26,049 bases of DNA. It comes from Spirochaetia bacterium UBA2205. GTDB taxonomy: Bacteria > Spirochaetota > UBA4802 > UB4802. Location: assembly GCA_002328585.1 (NCBI GenBank), contig DCUV01000018.1:1-26049 (forward strand), given 5' to 3'. Under the pieces are notes generated by a model. It searched no databases, had not been told where the DNA came from, and saw nothing but the letters and a program-made list of their open reading frames with translations. Both the position numbers and the translations under genes were made by a program. Positions 6,402-14,510 of the stretch are shown one piece after another (the stretch's first letter is position 1; each line of letters begins with the position of its first letter).

Positions 6402-7736
6402 ATGTACAAACAAATTCCTCAGGTACAAAAACTTTTAGAAGAAGAAGCAATACAGCCGTTCATAACAACTATCGGTCACCCTTTTGTGGTTGCTGCTATT
6501 CGTGATATTCTTGACATGGAGCGGAAAAATATTGCAGATGGCAAGCCATTTGATTATGCATCATTAATTGGGGCGATAGTTGCCCGGTGCAGGGCAACAT
6601 CGTTTGAAAAGTTGCAACGCGTCATTAACGGTACCGGCGTTTTGTTACACACCAATTTAGGACGGGCTCCATTAGGCAAAGAGCTACTACAGAACATTGC
6701 GCAACAGCTTTATGGATACTGCAACCTGGAATATACCATTCCGTCACAAAAACGCGGTAAACGAGGCGGCTTTGCCGAAAAGCTTATATGCACTATAACC
6801 GGCGCCGAAGATGCACTCATCGTTAACAACAATGCTGCCAGCATATTTTTGATACTTCACCACTTTGCACATGGCAAAGAGGTGATTATATCCCGTGGCG
6901 AGCTCATACAGATTGGCGGTGGATTTAGAATCCCTGATATCATGCAACAGGCAGGATGTACCCTTGTTGAGGTGGGAACAACCAACATTACCCTGCAAAA
7001 CGATTACATGGAGGCTCTGACCCCCAATAGCGCAATCATCCTGTCGGCCCACCGCTCCAACTTTTATATGAAGGGATTTACCGCAAGCCCTACCCTGCAG
7101 CAGCTTGCAGCATTAAAAACGGATTCGTTGCTGCTGGTGAAGGATCTTGGCAGTGGAAATCTTATATTTAATGATGAGGATAATGTTTCACAGGCATTAA
7201 ACCATGCCGATATTGTCTGTTTTAGCGGCGACAAGCTGTTAGGAGCATGCCAGGCTGGCATTATTGCCGGTAAAAAAGCATTAATTGAAGAGTTAAAAAA
7301 CAATCCATTGATGCGTATCATGCGTGTGGATAAAATAACCTATTTCATTATCCAGGAGGTATTGTTATACTATGCCAACCACCGTCATTTTAACCTGCCG
7401 GTATGGGATATGATGAAACAGGATGTTACCAGTATTGATAAAAAAATAAAGAGGCTCATGAAAAAACTAAACGCTGATGTTAAACCCCATATACACCGTA
7501 CCACCTCAAAAACAGCATTTGGCGGTGGAGCCATGCCCCACAAGGTGCTTCCCGATTACGGTATAGTCATCGCTATTGACGGTAAAAATGTCAGCGATAT
7601 AGCACATCACATGGTACATCAGCCGGTGCCCATCATTGGCTATATTCAAAATGATGTTTACATTTTGAATTTCCGCACCATCGATGATAATGACATTGCC
7701 AGCATTGCTGATGCAATCAATTCATTACTGCCATAG
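6402..7736 (+). CDS. selA: L-seryl-tRNA(Sec) selenium transferase
   Basis: SelA is a PLP enzyme that turns Ser-tRNA(Sec) into Sec-tRNA(Sec) using selenophosphate from SelD. The protein has 444 residues, near the usual 460. The PLP lysine is K278 in CFSGDKLLGACQAG. Other family signatures are INGTGVLLHTNLGRAPL (76-92), TGAEDALIVNNNAAS (133-147) and ISRGELIQIGGGFRIPDIM (163-181). I start it at ATG 6402 because AAAGGA (6388-6393) lies eight bases upstream and the encoded start YKQIPQVQKLLEE is typical; an upstream start would run into the hairpin after selC. It is followed by selB with nine bases between. Confidence 0.97.
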   Translation: MYKQIPQVQKLLEEEAIQPFITTIGHPFVVAAIRDILDMERKNIADGKPFDYASLIGAIVARCRATSFEKLQRVINGTGVLLHTNLGRAPLGKELLQNIAQQLYGYCNLEYTIPSQKRGKRGGFAEKLICTITGAEDALIVNNNAASIFLILHHFAHGKEVIISRGELIQIGGGFRIPDIMQQAGCTLVEVGTTNITLQNDYMEALTPNSAIILSAHRSNFYMKGFTASPTLQQLAALKTDSLLLVKDLGSGNLIFNDEDNVSQALNHADIVCFSGDKLLGACQAGIIAGKKALIEELKNNPLMRIMRVDKITYFIIQEVLLYYANHRHFNLPVWDMMKQDVTSIDKKIKRLMKKLNADVKPHIHRTTSKTAFGGGAMPHKVLPDYGIVIAIDGKNVSDIAHHMVHQPVPIIGYIQNDVYILNFRTIDDNDIASIADAINSLLP

Positions 7737-7745
7737 GTGCACGGT

Positions 7746-9488
7746 ATGTATGTCATTGGAACTGCCGGACATGTTGACCATGGTAAAACATCGCTGATTA
7801 AGGCACTCACCGGGATTGATGCCGACCGACTTCCCGAAGAAAAGCAGCGTCACATGACCATCGACATTGGTTTTGCGTATATCACCCTTCCTACTGTTGG
7901 TACGGTAAGCATCGTTGATGTACCGGGACACGAACGCTTTATCCGTAATATGGTAACCGGAGCATGGGGTATCGATATCGGACTTCTGGTTATTGCTGCC
8001 GACGATGGCTGGATGAAACAGACTGATGATCATGTAAAGGTTTTATCCATACTGGGCATACCGGCAATGGTGGTTGCACTTACCAAAGTTGATAGTATAG
8101 AGCAACAAACCCTTCCACAGGTACTATCAAACATAGATGCCATGCTTGCTACCACTCCTTACGGGCAGGCACCCATTATACCCTGCTCGTCCGTGACGGG
8201 AGAGGGAATTACTGCTCTTAAAGAAGCCTTAACCAATGCAATTATAAAACTACCAGCGCCAACTACCGGCAACAAACCGTACCTGCATATTGACAGAGTT
8301 TTTACCGTAAAGGGCGCTGGCACGGTTGTTACAGGCACCAGCAAAAACGGAAGCTTTGCACTCAATGATACCATCACCATAGTGCCCCATGCCATGAAAG
8401 CGCGCATACGCCAGATACAAAGCCACAATACACAGCAGCAGCAAACGGATGTATCACAGCGCACCGCACTGGCGCTTGCAGGTGTTGAAAAAACAACGTT
8501 ACAGCGCGGTGATATCATTGTCAGGGAAAATTTTTTTACATTAACCACAAGCTGCATAGCATACATTACCCATACCTTTACACAGATTAAGAACAACCAG
8601 TGGATTGAGGTATTAATTGGCACTGCATCATATGATGCACAATACACCATGCTAAGCGATAGCAAGCCCATAGTAAGGCTTAAATGTAAGCAAGCGGTGT
8701 GGCTATATCCTTCACAACGTTTTGTGGCAACGTTGCCGGGTGGGCATGCTATTATTGCAGGCGGCTATATACTATGCCACACCTATTCAGCATTGATAAA
8801 AAAAAATCCCATTGCCAATGCAATAACAAATAACAACAGCATTGAAGCAAATGCAATTTTGTGTATTGTTGCATGCAACCCTTTTATAACATGCCATGCG
8901 CTGAAAAAACTTTTTCCTGATGAAAGCGCTGTTACTAAAGCAATACAGTTACTTGCACAACAATCAGTACTGATGCTGATTGATGACATTGTGCTTACTC
9001 AGTCACAGTATGACACTACCGTAAAGCTGCTGCAGCAATATGCCGGTACTGATACAACTACCGGGGATTTATCACAAAAGTTATCCGTTCCGCACAATCT
9101 GGTTAACCACATCATGGCAAAGTATGACTATGGCAAAAAACCAACCGGGGAATTAAGCGATGCCGAAAAGCACCTGTTGCAGCAGCTACTGCAAAGAGGC
9201 ATAGAAGGCATTAACCCAAAAGACTTTCCAGCCCATAGACATATAATCGATACGCTTATAAAAACAGACAATGCTATTGTCATTGATAGAGAACTGCTGT
9301 GGCATAAGGATGTTTTTTTACACTATGCTGAAGGCATCATGGAACATTTTAACACCAATAAAGAATTAACTGTACAGCAGGCTAAAGAAATAACAGGCTT
9401 ATCCAGAAAATACGTCATACCGCTACTCAATGCGCTGGAGCAAAAAAAATTCATTAAACGCTATGGCGATGTACGGCTGAAAGCATAA
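7746..9488 (+). CDS. selB: Selenocysteine-specific elongation factor
   Basis: SelB is a GTPase that binds Sec-tRNA(Sec) and the SECIS hairpin and delivers Sec to UGA on the ribosome. The 580-residue protein begins MYVIGTAGHVDHGKTSLIK, with the G1 loop at residues 8-15, then DVPGHE, and TKVD as the G4 motif typical of SelB. After the EF-Tu-like domains comes a run of winged-helix domains ending in LSRKYVIPLLNALEQKKFIKRYGDVRL, the SECIS-binding end. I prefer the ATG at 7746, which gives the family start, over the GTG at 7737; AGGTG overlapping the selA stop can serve as ribosome site. It is co-transcribed with selA. Confidence 0.96.
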   Translation: MYVIGTAGHVDHGKTSLIKALTGIDADRLPEEKQRHMTIDIGFAYITLPTVGTVSIVDVPGHERFIRNMVTGAWGIDIGLLVIAADDGWMKQTDDHVKVLSILGIPAMVVALTKVDSIEQQTLPQVLSNIDAMLATTPYGQAPIIPCSSVTGEGITALKEALTNAIIKLPAPTTGNKPYLHIDRVFTVKGAGTVVTGTSKNGSFALNDTITIVPHAMKARIRQIQSHNTQQQQTDVSQRTALALAGVEKTTLQRGDIIVRENFFTLTTSCIAYITHTFTQIKNNQWIEVLIGTASYDAQYTMLSDSKPIVRLKCKQAVWLYPSQRFVATLPGGHAIIAGGYILCHTYSALIKKNPIANAITNNNSIEANAILCIVACNPFITCHALKKLFPDESAVTKAIQLLAQQSVLMLIDDIVLTQSQYDTTVKLLQQYAGTDTTTGDLSQKLSVPHNLVNHIMAKYDYGKKPTGELSDAEKHLLQQLLQRGIEGINPKDFPAHRHIIDTLIKTDNAIVIDRELLWHKDVFLHYAEGIMEHFNTNKELTVQQAKEITGLSRKYVIPLLNALEQKKFIKRYGDVRLKA

Positions 9489-9530
9489 CTATTTAATTTG
9501 CATGATAAAATAAAATTGTACATTATTAGT

Positions 9531-9559
9531 TGACTTTTTTTGTACTTGGTAGCTATACT
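9531..9559 (+). promoter_or_regulatory. Promoter of the HEAT-repeat gene
   Basis: TTGACT (9531-9536), 17 bases, then TATACT (9554-9559). The start site near 9566 leaves a 25-base leader with AAAGGA before ATG 9591. This separates the following genes from the sel operon and argues against the earlier in-frame start at 9540. Confidence 0.65.
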
Positions 9560-9590
9560 TGTAAAAATAAAAGTAATTAAAGGAATTGCT

Positions 9591-10616
9591 ATGGCACTTT
9601 TCACTCCAAATATAGACAAACTAAGGGAAAAAAATGATATTCAGGGGCTTTTAAAATTAACAAAACACCGTAAAGCAGAAGTACGTCTCAATGCACTGCT
9701 TGCACTGGTTAAAACCCGCGATCAATCAGTTACTCAAGAATTAAAAAAACTCATAAATGACCCTGACCCTCGTGTTAGAACTATCGCCACCATAAAATTT
9801 GGTGATATTAATGACCCGGCAATCATAGAAAATTTACGCTCAATAATCATCTCAGGTTCACAGCGCGACAAAATTGAAGCGCTACGTGTATTAAGCGAGA
9901 TAGGTCCAACGGATGATCTTGAAATATCAAAAATTTTATATTTAGCCTTCAAAGATAAAAAGATGATGGTTTCCATTGAAGCTATACGCACAATGGGATA
10001 TCTAAAAGATAAGTATGCCATACCTCATTTAGTTGAAGCGCTGGACAGCAAACATTATCAGATAAGGGTTGAAGCCACCAGGGCACTGGGTATGATAGCA
10101 ACTGAGCAGGCAATTGACCCGTTGATTGGATGCCTTGTGGACAATCATGCTGAAGTACGCAAAGCTGCACACGATGCTCTGAAAAAAATTGGCACCGACA
10201 AAGCGCTCAAGGCTATTACCGATGCACCATTTATGCTGCTGGTAAAACACATGACCGAAGGTGGTTCTCAGCGTGAGGAAACGGTAAAACAGATTGGCCA
10301 GTATAAGATAAAAGAAGCCGCCCCTCTTCTTATCAAAGCCTGTAATGATGAATTTAAATCAGTTCGTGCAACCGCTGCCCGTTCTATTGGCATATTACGC
10401 GAAAAAAGCGCGGTTAATGCGCTTACCAAACTATTAAACGACCCCTATTACGATGTGCGGCTTGAGGCTGTCCGGGCATTAGAAAAGATATTTGATCCTC
10501 AAGCGCTAAAAGCCATTGAAAAAGCCATGAGCGACCCCAATAAAAATGTCCGTGATGAAGCTCGTGTAGCATATTATTCCCTTAAATCCCGTCTGGAAAA
10601 AGTTTACGAAACGTAA
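9591..10616 (+). CDS. HEAT-repeat protein
   Basis: A 341-residue protein made almost wholly of HEAT (PBS-lyase-type) repeats of about 31 residues, for example DPDPRVRTIATIKFGDIND, DSKHYQIRVEATRALGMIAT, DNHAEVRKAAHDALKKIGT, NDEFKSVRATAARSIGIL, NDPYYDVRLEAVRALEKI and DPNKNVRDEARVAYYSL. Such proteins form a curved scaffold for protein binding; there is no catalytic domain or signal peptide, so a cytoplasmic adaptor role is likely, with unknown partner. The start at ATG 9591 follows AAAGGA by six bases and lies downstream of the promoter. coaX follows after 14 bases, so they form an operon. Confidence 0.9.
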   Translation: MALFTPNIDKLREKNDIQGLLKLTKHRKAEVRLNALLALVKTRDQSVTQELKKLINDPDPRVRTIATIKFGDINDPAIIENLRSIIISGSQRDKIEALRVLSEIGPTDDLEISKILYLAFKDKKMMVSIEAIRTMGYLKDKYAIPHLVEALDSKHYQIRVEATRALGMIATEQAIDPLIGCLVDNHAEVRKAAHDALKKIGTDKALKAITDAPFMLLVKHMTEGGSQREETVKQIGQYKIKEAAPLLIKACNDEFKSVRATAARSIGILREKSAVNALTKLLNDPYYDVRLEAVRALEKIFDPQALKAIEKAMSDPNKNVRDEARVAYYSLKSRLEKVYET

Positions 10617-10630
10617 CTCAGGGCTGCTTC

Positions 10631-11398
10631 ATGATACTTGGTTTTAATATTGGCAATACCAATACCGTTATGGGCATCTACGATGAGGATAATCCCGAGC
10701 CAATCTACACCTTTACGTACCCTACCCGTCAAAAAATACAATCCAATGAGCTATCAAACATTATAAACGATACCCTGAAACAATGGGATAAACACCTTGC
10801 ATCCAGCATTACCGGTGCTATTTACTCAAGCGTGGTCCCGCAATCCAACACAACATACAATAAAACCATTGAAAAGCTTTTTACGGTGACAGTTCATAGT
10901 ATAACGCACCTTTCAAAAATGCCCATAGGGATTGAATATGACAATCCTGCGCAGTTAGGCGTAGACAGGATTGTTAACGCAGTTGCTGCTTTTACCGATT
11001 ATGCATGCGATTGCATCATAGTGGACATTGGTACTGCCATTACCTTCTGCCAGCTTAAACAAGGAGTATTAAGAGGGGGAATAATAGCACCAGGCGTAAG
11101 GGCAGCAATGAAGGGTTTAGCACAGTCTACCGCTCAATTATTTGAAGTACCTTTTGAAAAACCACCCCGTATTATTGCTACTAACACTAACGATGCCCTC
11201 ATTTCAGGCTTTTTTTACGGCTGGATAGCACTTATAGAAGGAATTATAAGCAAAATCCAGTCAACAATGGGCACCTGCATGGTCATTGTAACCGGTGGGA
11301 TGGCTGAAATACTCTATCCACACCTTTCAATCTCATCTATCATTGACCATTCATTAACCATGCGTGGTATTTTTTATTTATATAACAACAACCGCTAA
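10631..11398 (+). CDS. coaX: Type III pantothenate kinase homologue
   Basis: A 255-residue protein of the CoaX family, which phosphorylates pantothenate in the first step of coenzyme A synthesis. Signatures are FNIGNTNT (5-12), QLGVDRIVNAVAA (108-120), IVDIGTAITFC (130-140), GGIIAPGVRAAMKGLAQSTAQL (149-170) and VTGGMAE (220-226). Two usually acidic motif positions differ: N6 replaces Asp in D-x-G-N-T, and C140 replaces Asp in G-T-A-x-T-x-D. The GVDR aspartate (D112), regarded as the catalytic base, is present. The enzyme may therefore be altered or may be a paralogue. CAGGG precedes the ATG; it is the second gene of the HEAT-protein operon. Confidence 0.85.
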   Translation: MILGFNIGNTNTVMGIYDEDNPEPIYTFTYPTRQKIQSNELSNIINDTLKQWDKHLASSITGAIYSSVVPQSNTTYNKTIEKLFTVTVHSITHLSKMPIGIEYDNPAQLGVDRIVNAVAAFTDYACDCIIVDIGTAITFCQLKQGVLRGGIIAPGVRAAMKGLAQSTAQLFEVPFEKPPRIIATNTNDALISGFFYGWIALIEGIISKIQSTMGTCMVIVTGGMAEILYPHLSISSIIDHSLTMRGIFYLYNNNR

Positions 11399-12010
11399 GC
11401 GTGTAAACATCAATAAAACAGTCCTATTATATTAATATTCACAAAGTTATCCACACTATCCACATACGCACATTGCCATGACATTAATTTACTACATTAA
11501 TTGGCTGATTGCTGCTGCATGTTTACTATGTCACATTACTGCCCAGTAATATCAGTAAATTTTTTGATTAAGAATGATATAAATGCTGGAAATATGAGGA
11601 GTTTCATTGCAATATATTTTTCCCAGTATTTTTTGTTTTTTTAAAAAATTTTTTTATGACTATTCTATTGCAAATTTACAAAAATTAATTTATGTTAATT
11701 TTTTAATTTTGTGGATAACGTGACAGATAAAAATTGTATTGCCATAATTATTGTTTTGTTGTATTTATAACCGCTGGTGCTCAATAAAAATAACTCAACG
11801 CATATATAGGTTCACTGACATCCTGTATACAAAATCATGAAAAAATTTATAATTCTACTATAATCAAACAATTTTTGATTGTCACAATTATTTATTATGT
11901 CTTATCATGGCATTGAGGTACTCGATGCAGCCCCCCTTCGCTTTTTTAAGGAGAAGGGCCGGGGGGGGAGGGTAATAATCTTATTTTTCTAAAGGGGAGC
12001 TTATCATACA
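11399..12010. other. Long AT-rich gap with DnaA boxes
   Basis: A gap of about 610 bases with no gene. It has DnaA boxes at both sides of a very AT-rich core (about 11600-11700, with T and A runs of seven or more), which is listed separately. Near 11930-11972 a C-rich run, AAGGAGAAGGG and a long G run form an imperfect inverted repeat similar to the one around 493-580. AAGGGGAG near 11994 is the likely ribosome site of the next gene. Confidence 0.5.
11447..11718. other. DnaA-box cluster, possible replication-origin-like element
   Basis: TTATCCACA (11447-11455) is directly followed by CTATCCACA (11456-11464), a tandem pair nine bases apart; a third perfect box, TGTGGATAA, lies on the other strand at 11710-11718. 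The AT-rich DNA between them resembles an unwinding element. No dnaA, dnaN or gyrB gene is near and the genes on both sides run the same way, so it may instead be a DnaA-titrating or regulatory site, or chance. Confidence 0.4.
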
Positions 12011-12472
12011 ATGAATAATTACGAACGTTATACGCATATCTTAACCCGTTCGGTTAACCATATTTTTAAACATTTTCTTTATGACAATGATATAAAAGAG
12101 GTCTTCACCAGTCAAACAACACCGCATGATGCAAAAGTAACCATTCAATTTGACGGAACGATGAAAGGCGAGCTCATTATAAATTTTCCCGAACAAACCT
12201 TGCATCAGTTGACCAAAAATTTTTTTGCCAGTGCAAAAGGCAACATAAAGAAATATTATCCGGATGTAGCCGGTGAGATTGCAAACCTCATAGCTGGAAC
12301 ATTTATAAATCAGCTTCAGTTTATAAAGCATAACCTCAAACCATCACCACCTGAATATAACGAAGAACATACCACTTTAAAAACACTCTATGAAAATATA
12401 AATCTTTCATTTGAATCACGGTTTGGCAGTTTTGACCTTGATTTTTACTATAAAGATCTATTGCACCAATAA
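12011..12472 (+). CDS. CheX/CheC-like phosphatase-family protein
   Basis: A 153-residue protein resembling CheX, which dephosphorylates CheY-P. The stretch MKGELIINFPEQTLHQLTKN (51-70) and the catalytic-type helix DVAGEIANLIAGTFINQL (85-102), with E89 and N92 in the E-x-x-N pattern, match the family. No other chemotaxis gene lies in the window, so it may act on a stand-alone response regulator. The stop codon overlaps the start of the symporter gene by one base (TAATG), so the two are translated together, which suggests the protein has a regulatory link with transport or sensing. AAGGGGAG lies about 12 bases before the ATG. Confidence 0.7.
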   Translation: MNNYERYTHILTRSVNHIFKHFLYDNDIKEVFTSQTTPHDAKVTIQFDGTMKGELIINFPEQTLHQLTKNFFASAKGNIKKYYPDVAGEIANLIAGTFINQLQFIKHNLKPSPPEYNEEHTTLKTLYENINLSFESRFGSFDLDFYYKDLLHQ

Positions 12473-14184
12473 TGGCTGCCATAGATTACATCATTATACT
12501 ATTTTATTTTTTATTCAGTATTGGCATTGCTTTTCTTTTTTCCCGACGGGCACGCACTAACACCAGGCAATTTTTCCTTTCCGGTCAAAGCCTCCCATGG
12601 TGGATAACCGGTACAGCCATGGTGGCAACAACATTTGCAGCCGATACCCCCCTTGCGGTAACCGAGCTTATTCGCAGCGGGGGTATTGCTGGCAACTGGC
12701 TATGGTGGAATATGGTTGCCGCTAATGTTGTTACCGTGTTTTTCTTTGCAAAATTATGGCGACGCTCTGGTGTGTTAACTGATATTGAGTTCATTGAGCT
12801 GCGCTACAGTGGCAAAGAGGCATCATTTTTACGAGGATTCAAGGCATTATATCTGGGACTTTTTGCCAACTGTATCATTATGGGCTGGGTAAACGTTGCT
12901 CTGGCACAGATTTTAGCGCATCTTTTTAACATCAGCCACTCATACGTACTATTCATAGTTATTGCAACAATGCTCTTCGTGGGCATCTATTCTGCAATAG
13001 GCGGCTTATGGGCTGTTGCTGTTACGGATTTTGTTCAGTTTATCATTGCTATGGGTGGATGTATTGTGCTTGCAGTGGTTGTCATTGACAAGCCACCTAT
13101 ACAGGGCATAGATGGTTTAATACAGTCCATACCCAAAAATGCTCTTTTATTTTTTCCCTCCGGCGATAGTTCCTCCCTACCACTCTCTGCCTTTTTATTG
13201 TTTGTTGGTGTGCAATGGTGGGCATCGTGGTATCCGGGGTCAGAGCCAGGCGGTGGTGGCTATGTGGCACAGCGCATGATGTCTTCTAAGGACGAAACAC
13301 ACTCGCTAAAAGCAACACTGTGGTTTACCATAGCACATTTTGCCTTGCGGCCATGGCCATGGATAATCGTTGCCCTTGCAACCATGGTGCTGTATCCCAA
13401 TATCCCTGCTGACCAATCCAAAGCCACCTATGTCTTTGCAATTCGCGATTATCTGCCTGCTGGCTTAAAGGGTATACTCGTTGCAGCATTCCTGGCGGCA
13501 TACATGTCAACCATTGCCACCCATTTAAACTGGGGAAGTTCGTACCTTATTAATGATCTTTACCAAAGATTTATGGTAAAGGGAAAAAGTGAAAAGCACT
13601 ATGTTTACAGCGCGCAGGTGTGCACCACACTGCTGGCAATTGTTGCAAGCCTGTTAATTTTTGTTATCGATTCAATATCCGGGGCATGGGCATTCATTAT
13701 TGAATGCGGTGCAGGCATAGGGCCGGTGCTCATGTTGCGCTGGTACTGGTGGCGTATCAATGCATGGTCAGAGATTATAGCCATGATAGCACCCATCCCC
13801 GCGGTTATTATATCACGGTTGGTATTGCATATTGCTTTACCCTATAATCTACTCATCATCGTTCCATGGACCACAATCTGCTGGGTGGTGGCAACCTTTG
13901 TAACCCAACCTGTCAATCATGATACGCTGACAGCATTTTATCACAAGGTACAACCTGAATTTGGGTTTGCCCCCATACGCAAAGCGCTCCATTATCCTCC
14001 GGGTAACTATCAAACATTTATGATACTTTTATTCCAGACCACACTTGGCATCATAGCCACCTACTCGCTGCTCTTTGGCATAGGGGCAGTGTTGCTACGC
14101 AAAACAGGTGCCTGCCTCTACCTCATTGCATTTGCCGTCAGCTTTGTGCTGGTGATCTATTCTTTTCGCATGACAAAAAAATAA
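12472..14184 (+). CDS. Sodium:solute symporter family transporter
   Basis: A 570-residue inner-membrane protein of the SSS family with about 13 hydrophobic segments. Family marks are RTNTRQFFLSGQSLPWWITGTAMVATTFAADTPLAV near the N-terminus (28-63), GGLWAVAVTDFVQF (177-190), the motif WYPGSEPGGGGYVAQRMMS (253-271), and AAYMSTIATHLNWGSSYL around 344. It should import an organic solute with sodium; the WYPG[A/S]EPGGGGY subgroup has no substrate I can name. Translation is coupled to the CheX-like gene. The coding sequence holds one copy of GGGGTCAGAGCC, which here encodes GSEP of the conserved motif. Confidence 0.9.
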   Translation: MAAIDYIIILFYFLFSIGIAFLFSRRARTNTRQFFLSGQSLPWWITGTAMVATTFAADTPLAVTELIRSGGIAGNWLWWNMVAANVVTVFFFAKLWRRSGVLTDIEFIELRYSGKEASFLRGFKALYLGLFANCIIMGWVNVALAQILAHLFNISHSYVLFIVIATMLFVGIYSAIGGLWAVAVTDFVQFIIAMGGCIVLAVVVIDKPPIQGIDGLIQSIPKNALLFFPSGDSSSLPLSAFLLFVGVQWWASWYPGSEPGGGGYVAQRMMSSKDETHSLKATLWFTIAHFALRPWPWIIVALATMVLYPNIPADQSKATYVFAIRDYLPAGLKGILVAAFLAAYMSTIATHLNWGSSYLINDLYQRFMVKGKSEKHYVYSAQVCTTLLAIVASLLIFVIDSISGAWAFIIECGAGIGPVLMLRWYWWRINAWSEIIAMIAPIPAVIISRLVLHIALPYNLLIIVPWTTICWVVATFVTQPVNHDTLTAFYHKVQPEFGFAPIRKALHYPPGNYQTFMILLFQTTLGIIATYSLLFGIGAVLLRKTGACLYLIAFAVSFVLVIYSFRMTKK

Positions 14185-14510
14185 TAACATCATTATGTGC
14201 GATAGTTACTGTATAGTGTATCTGCTTCTTAATACAATACTATCTGTCATCACCACGATAGCGTAGCGATGAGCTTTTTTAACGATGGTACAATTTCCGG
14301 TTATAGTTTTATTGATGATGACCATCCAGTAATGATATTGCTATTATGATTTCATTACATTTATGGATAGAATGTAATCATTGCAAAAATTTTTATTTTT
14401 GTAAAGTAACTATTAAAATATATTTTTCTATTCGGTGAGTGCGCTATTTTTTTATTGGCATCTTATTTGTATAAACAATACAATAAGTCTGGACGGAATT
14501 AAAATTAATC
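14185..14510. other. Gap with candidate terminator, repeat word and promoter
   Basis: Just after the symporter stop is one copy of TGCGATAGTTACTG (14198-14211). A weak stem TCATC/GATGA (14247-14272) followed by six T residues may end the symporter transcript. A promoter for the next gene, TTGGCA (14455-14460), 18 bases, TACAAT (14479-14484), lies about 27 bases before its ATG. The remainder is AT-rich with no gene. Confidence 0.45.

Noticed and set aside
14455..14484. A sigma-54 promoter before the GAF-GGDEF-EAL gene
   Set aside because: TTGGCA is present but the TGC element at the required spacing is not; a sigma-70-type reading with TACAAT fits better.
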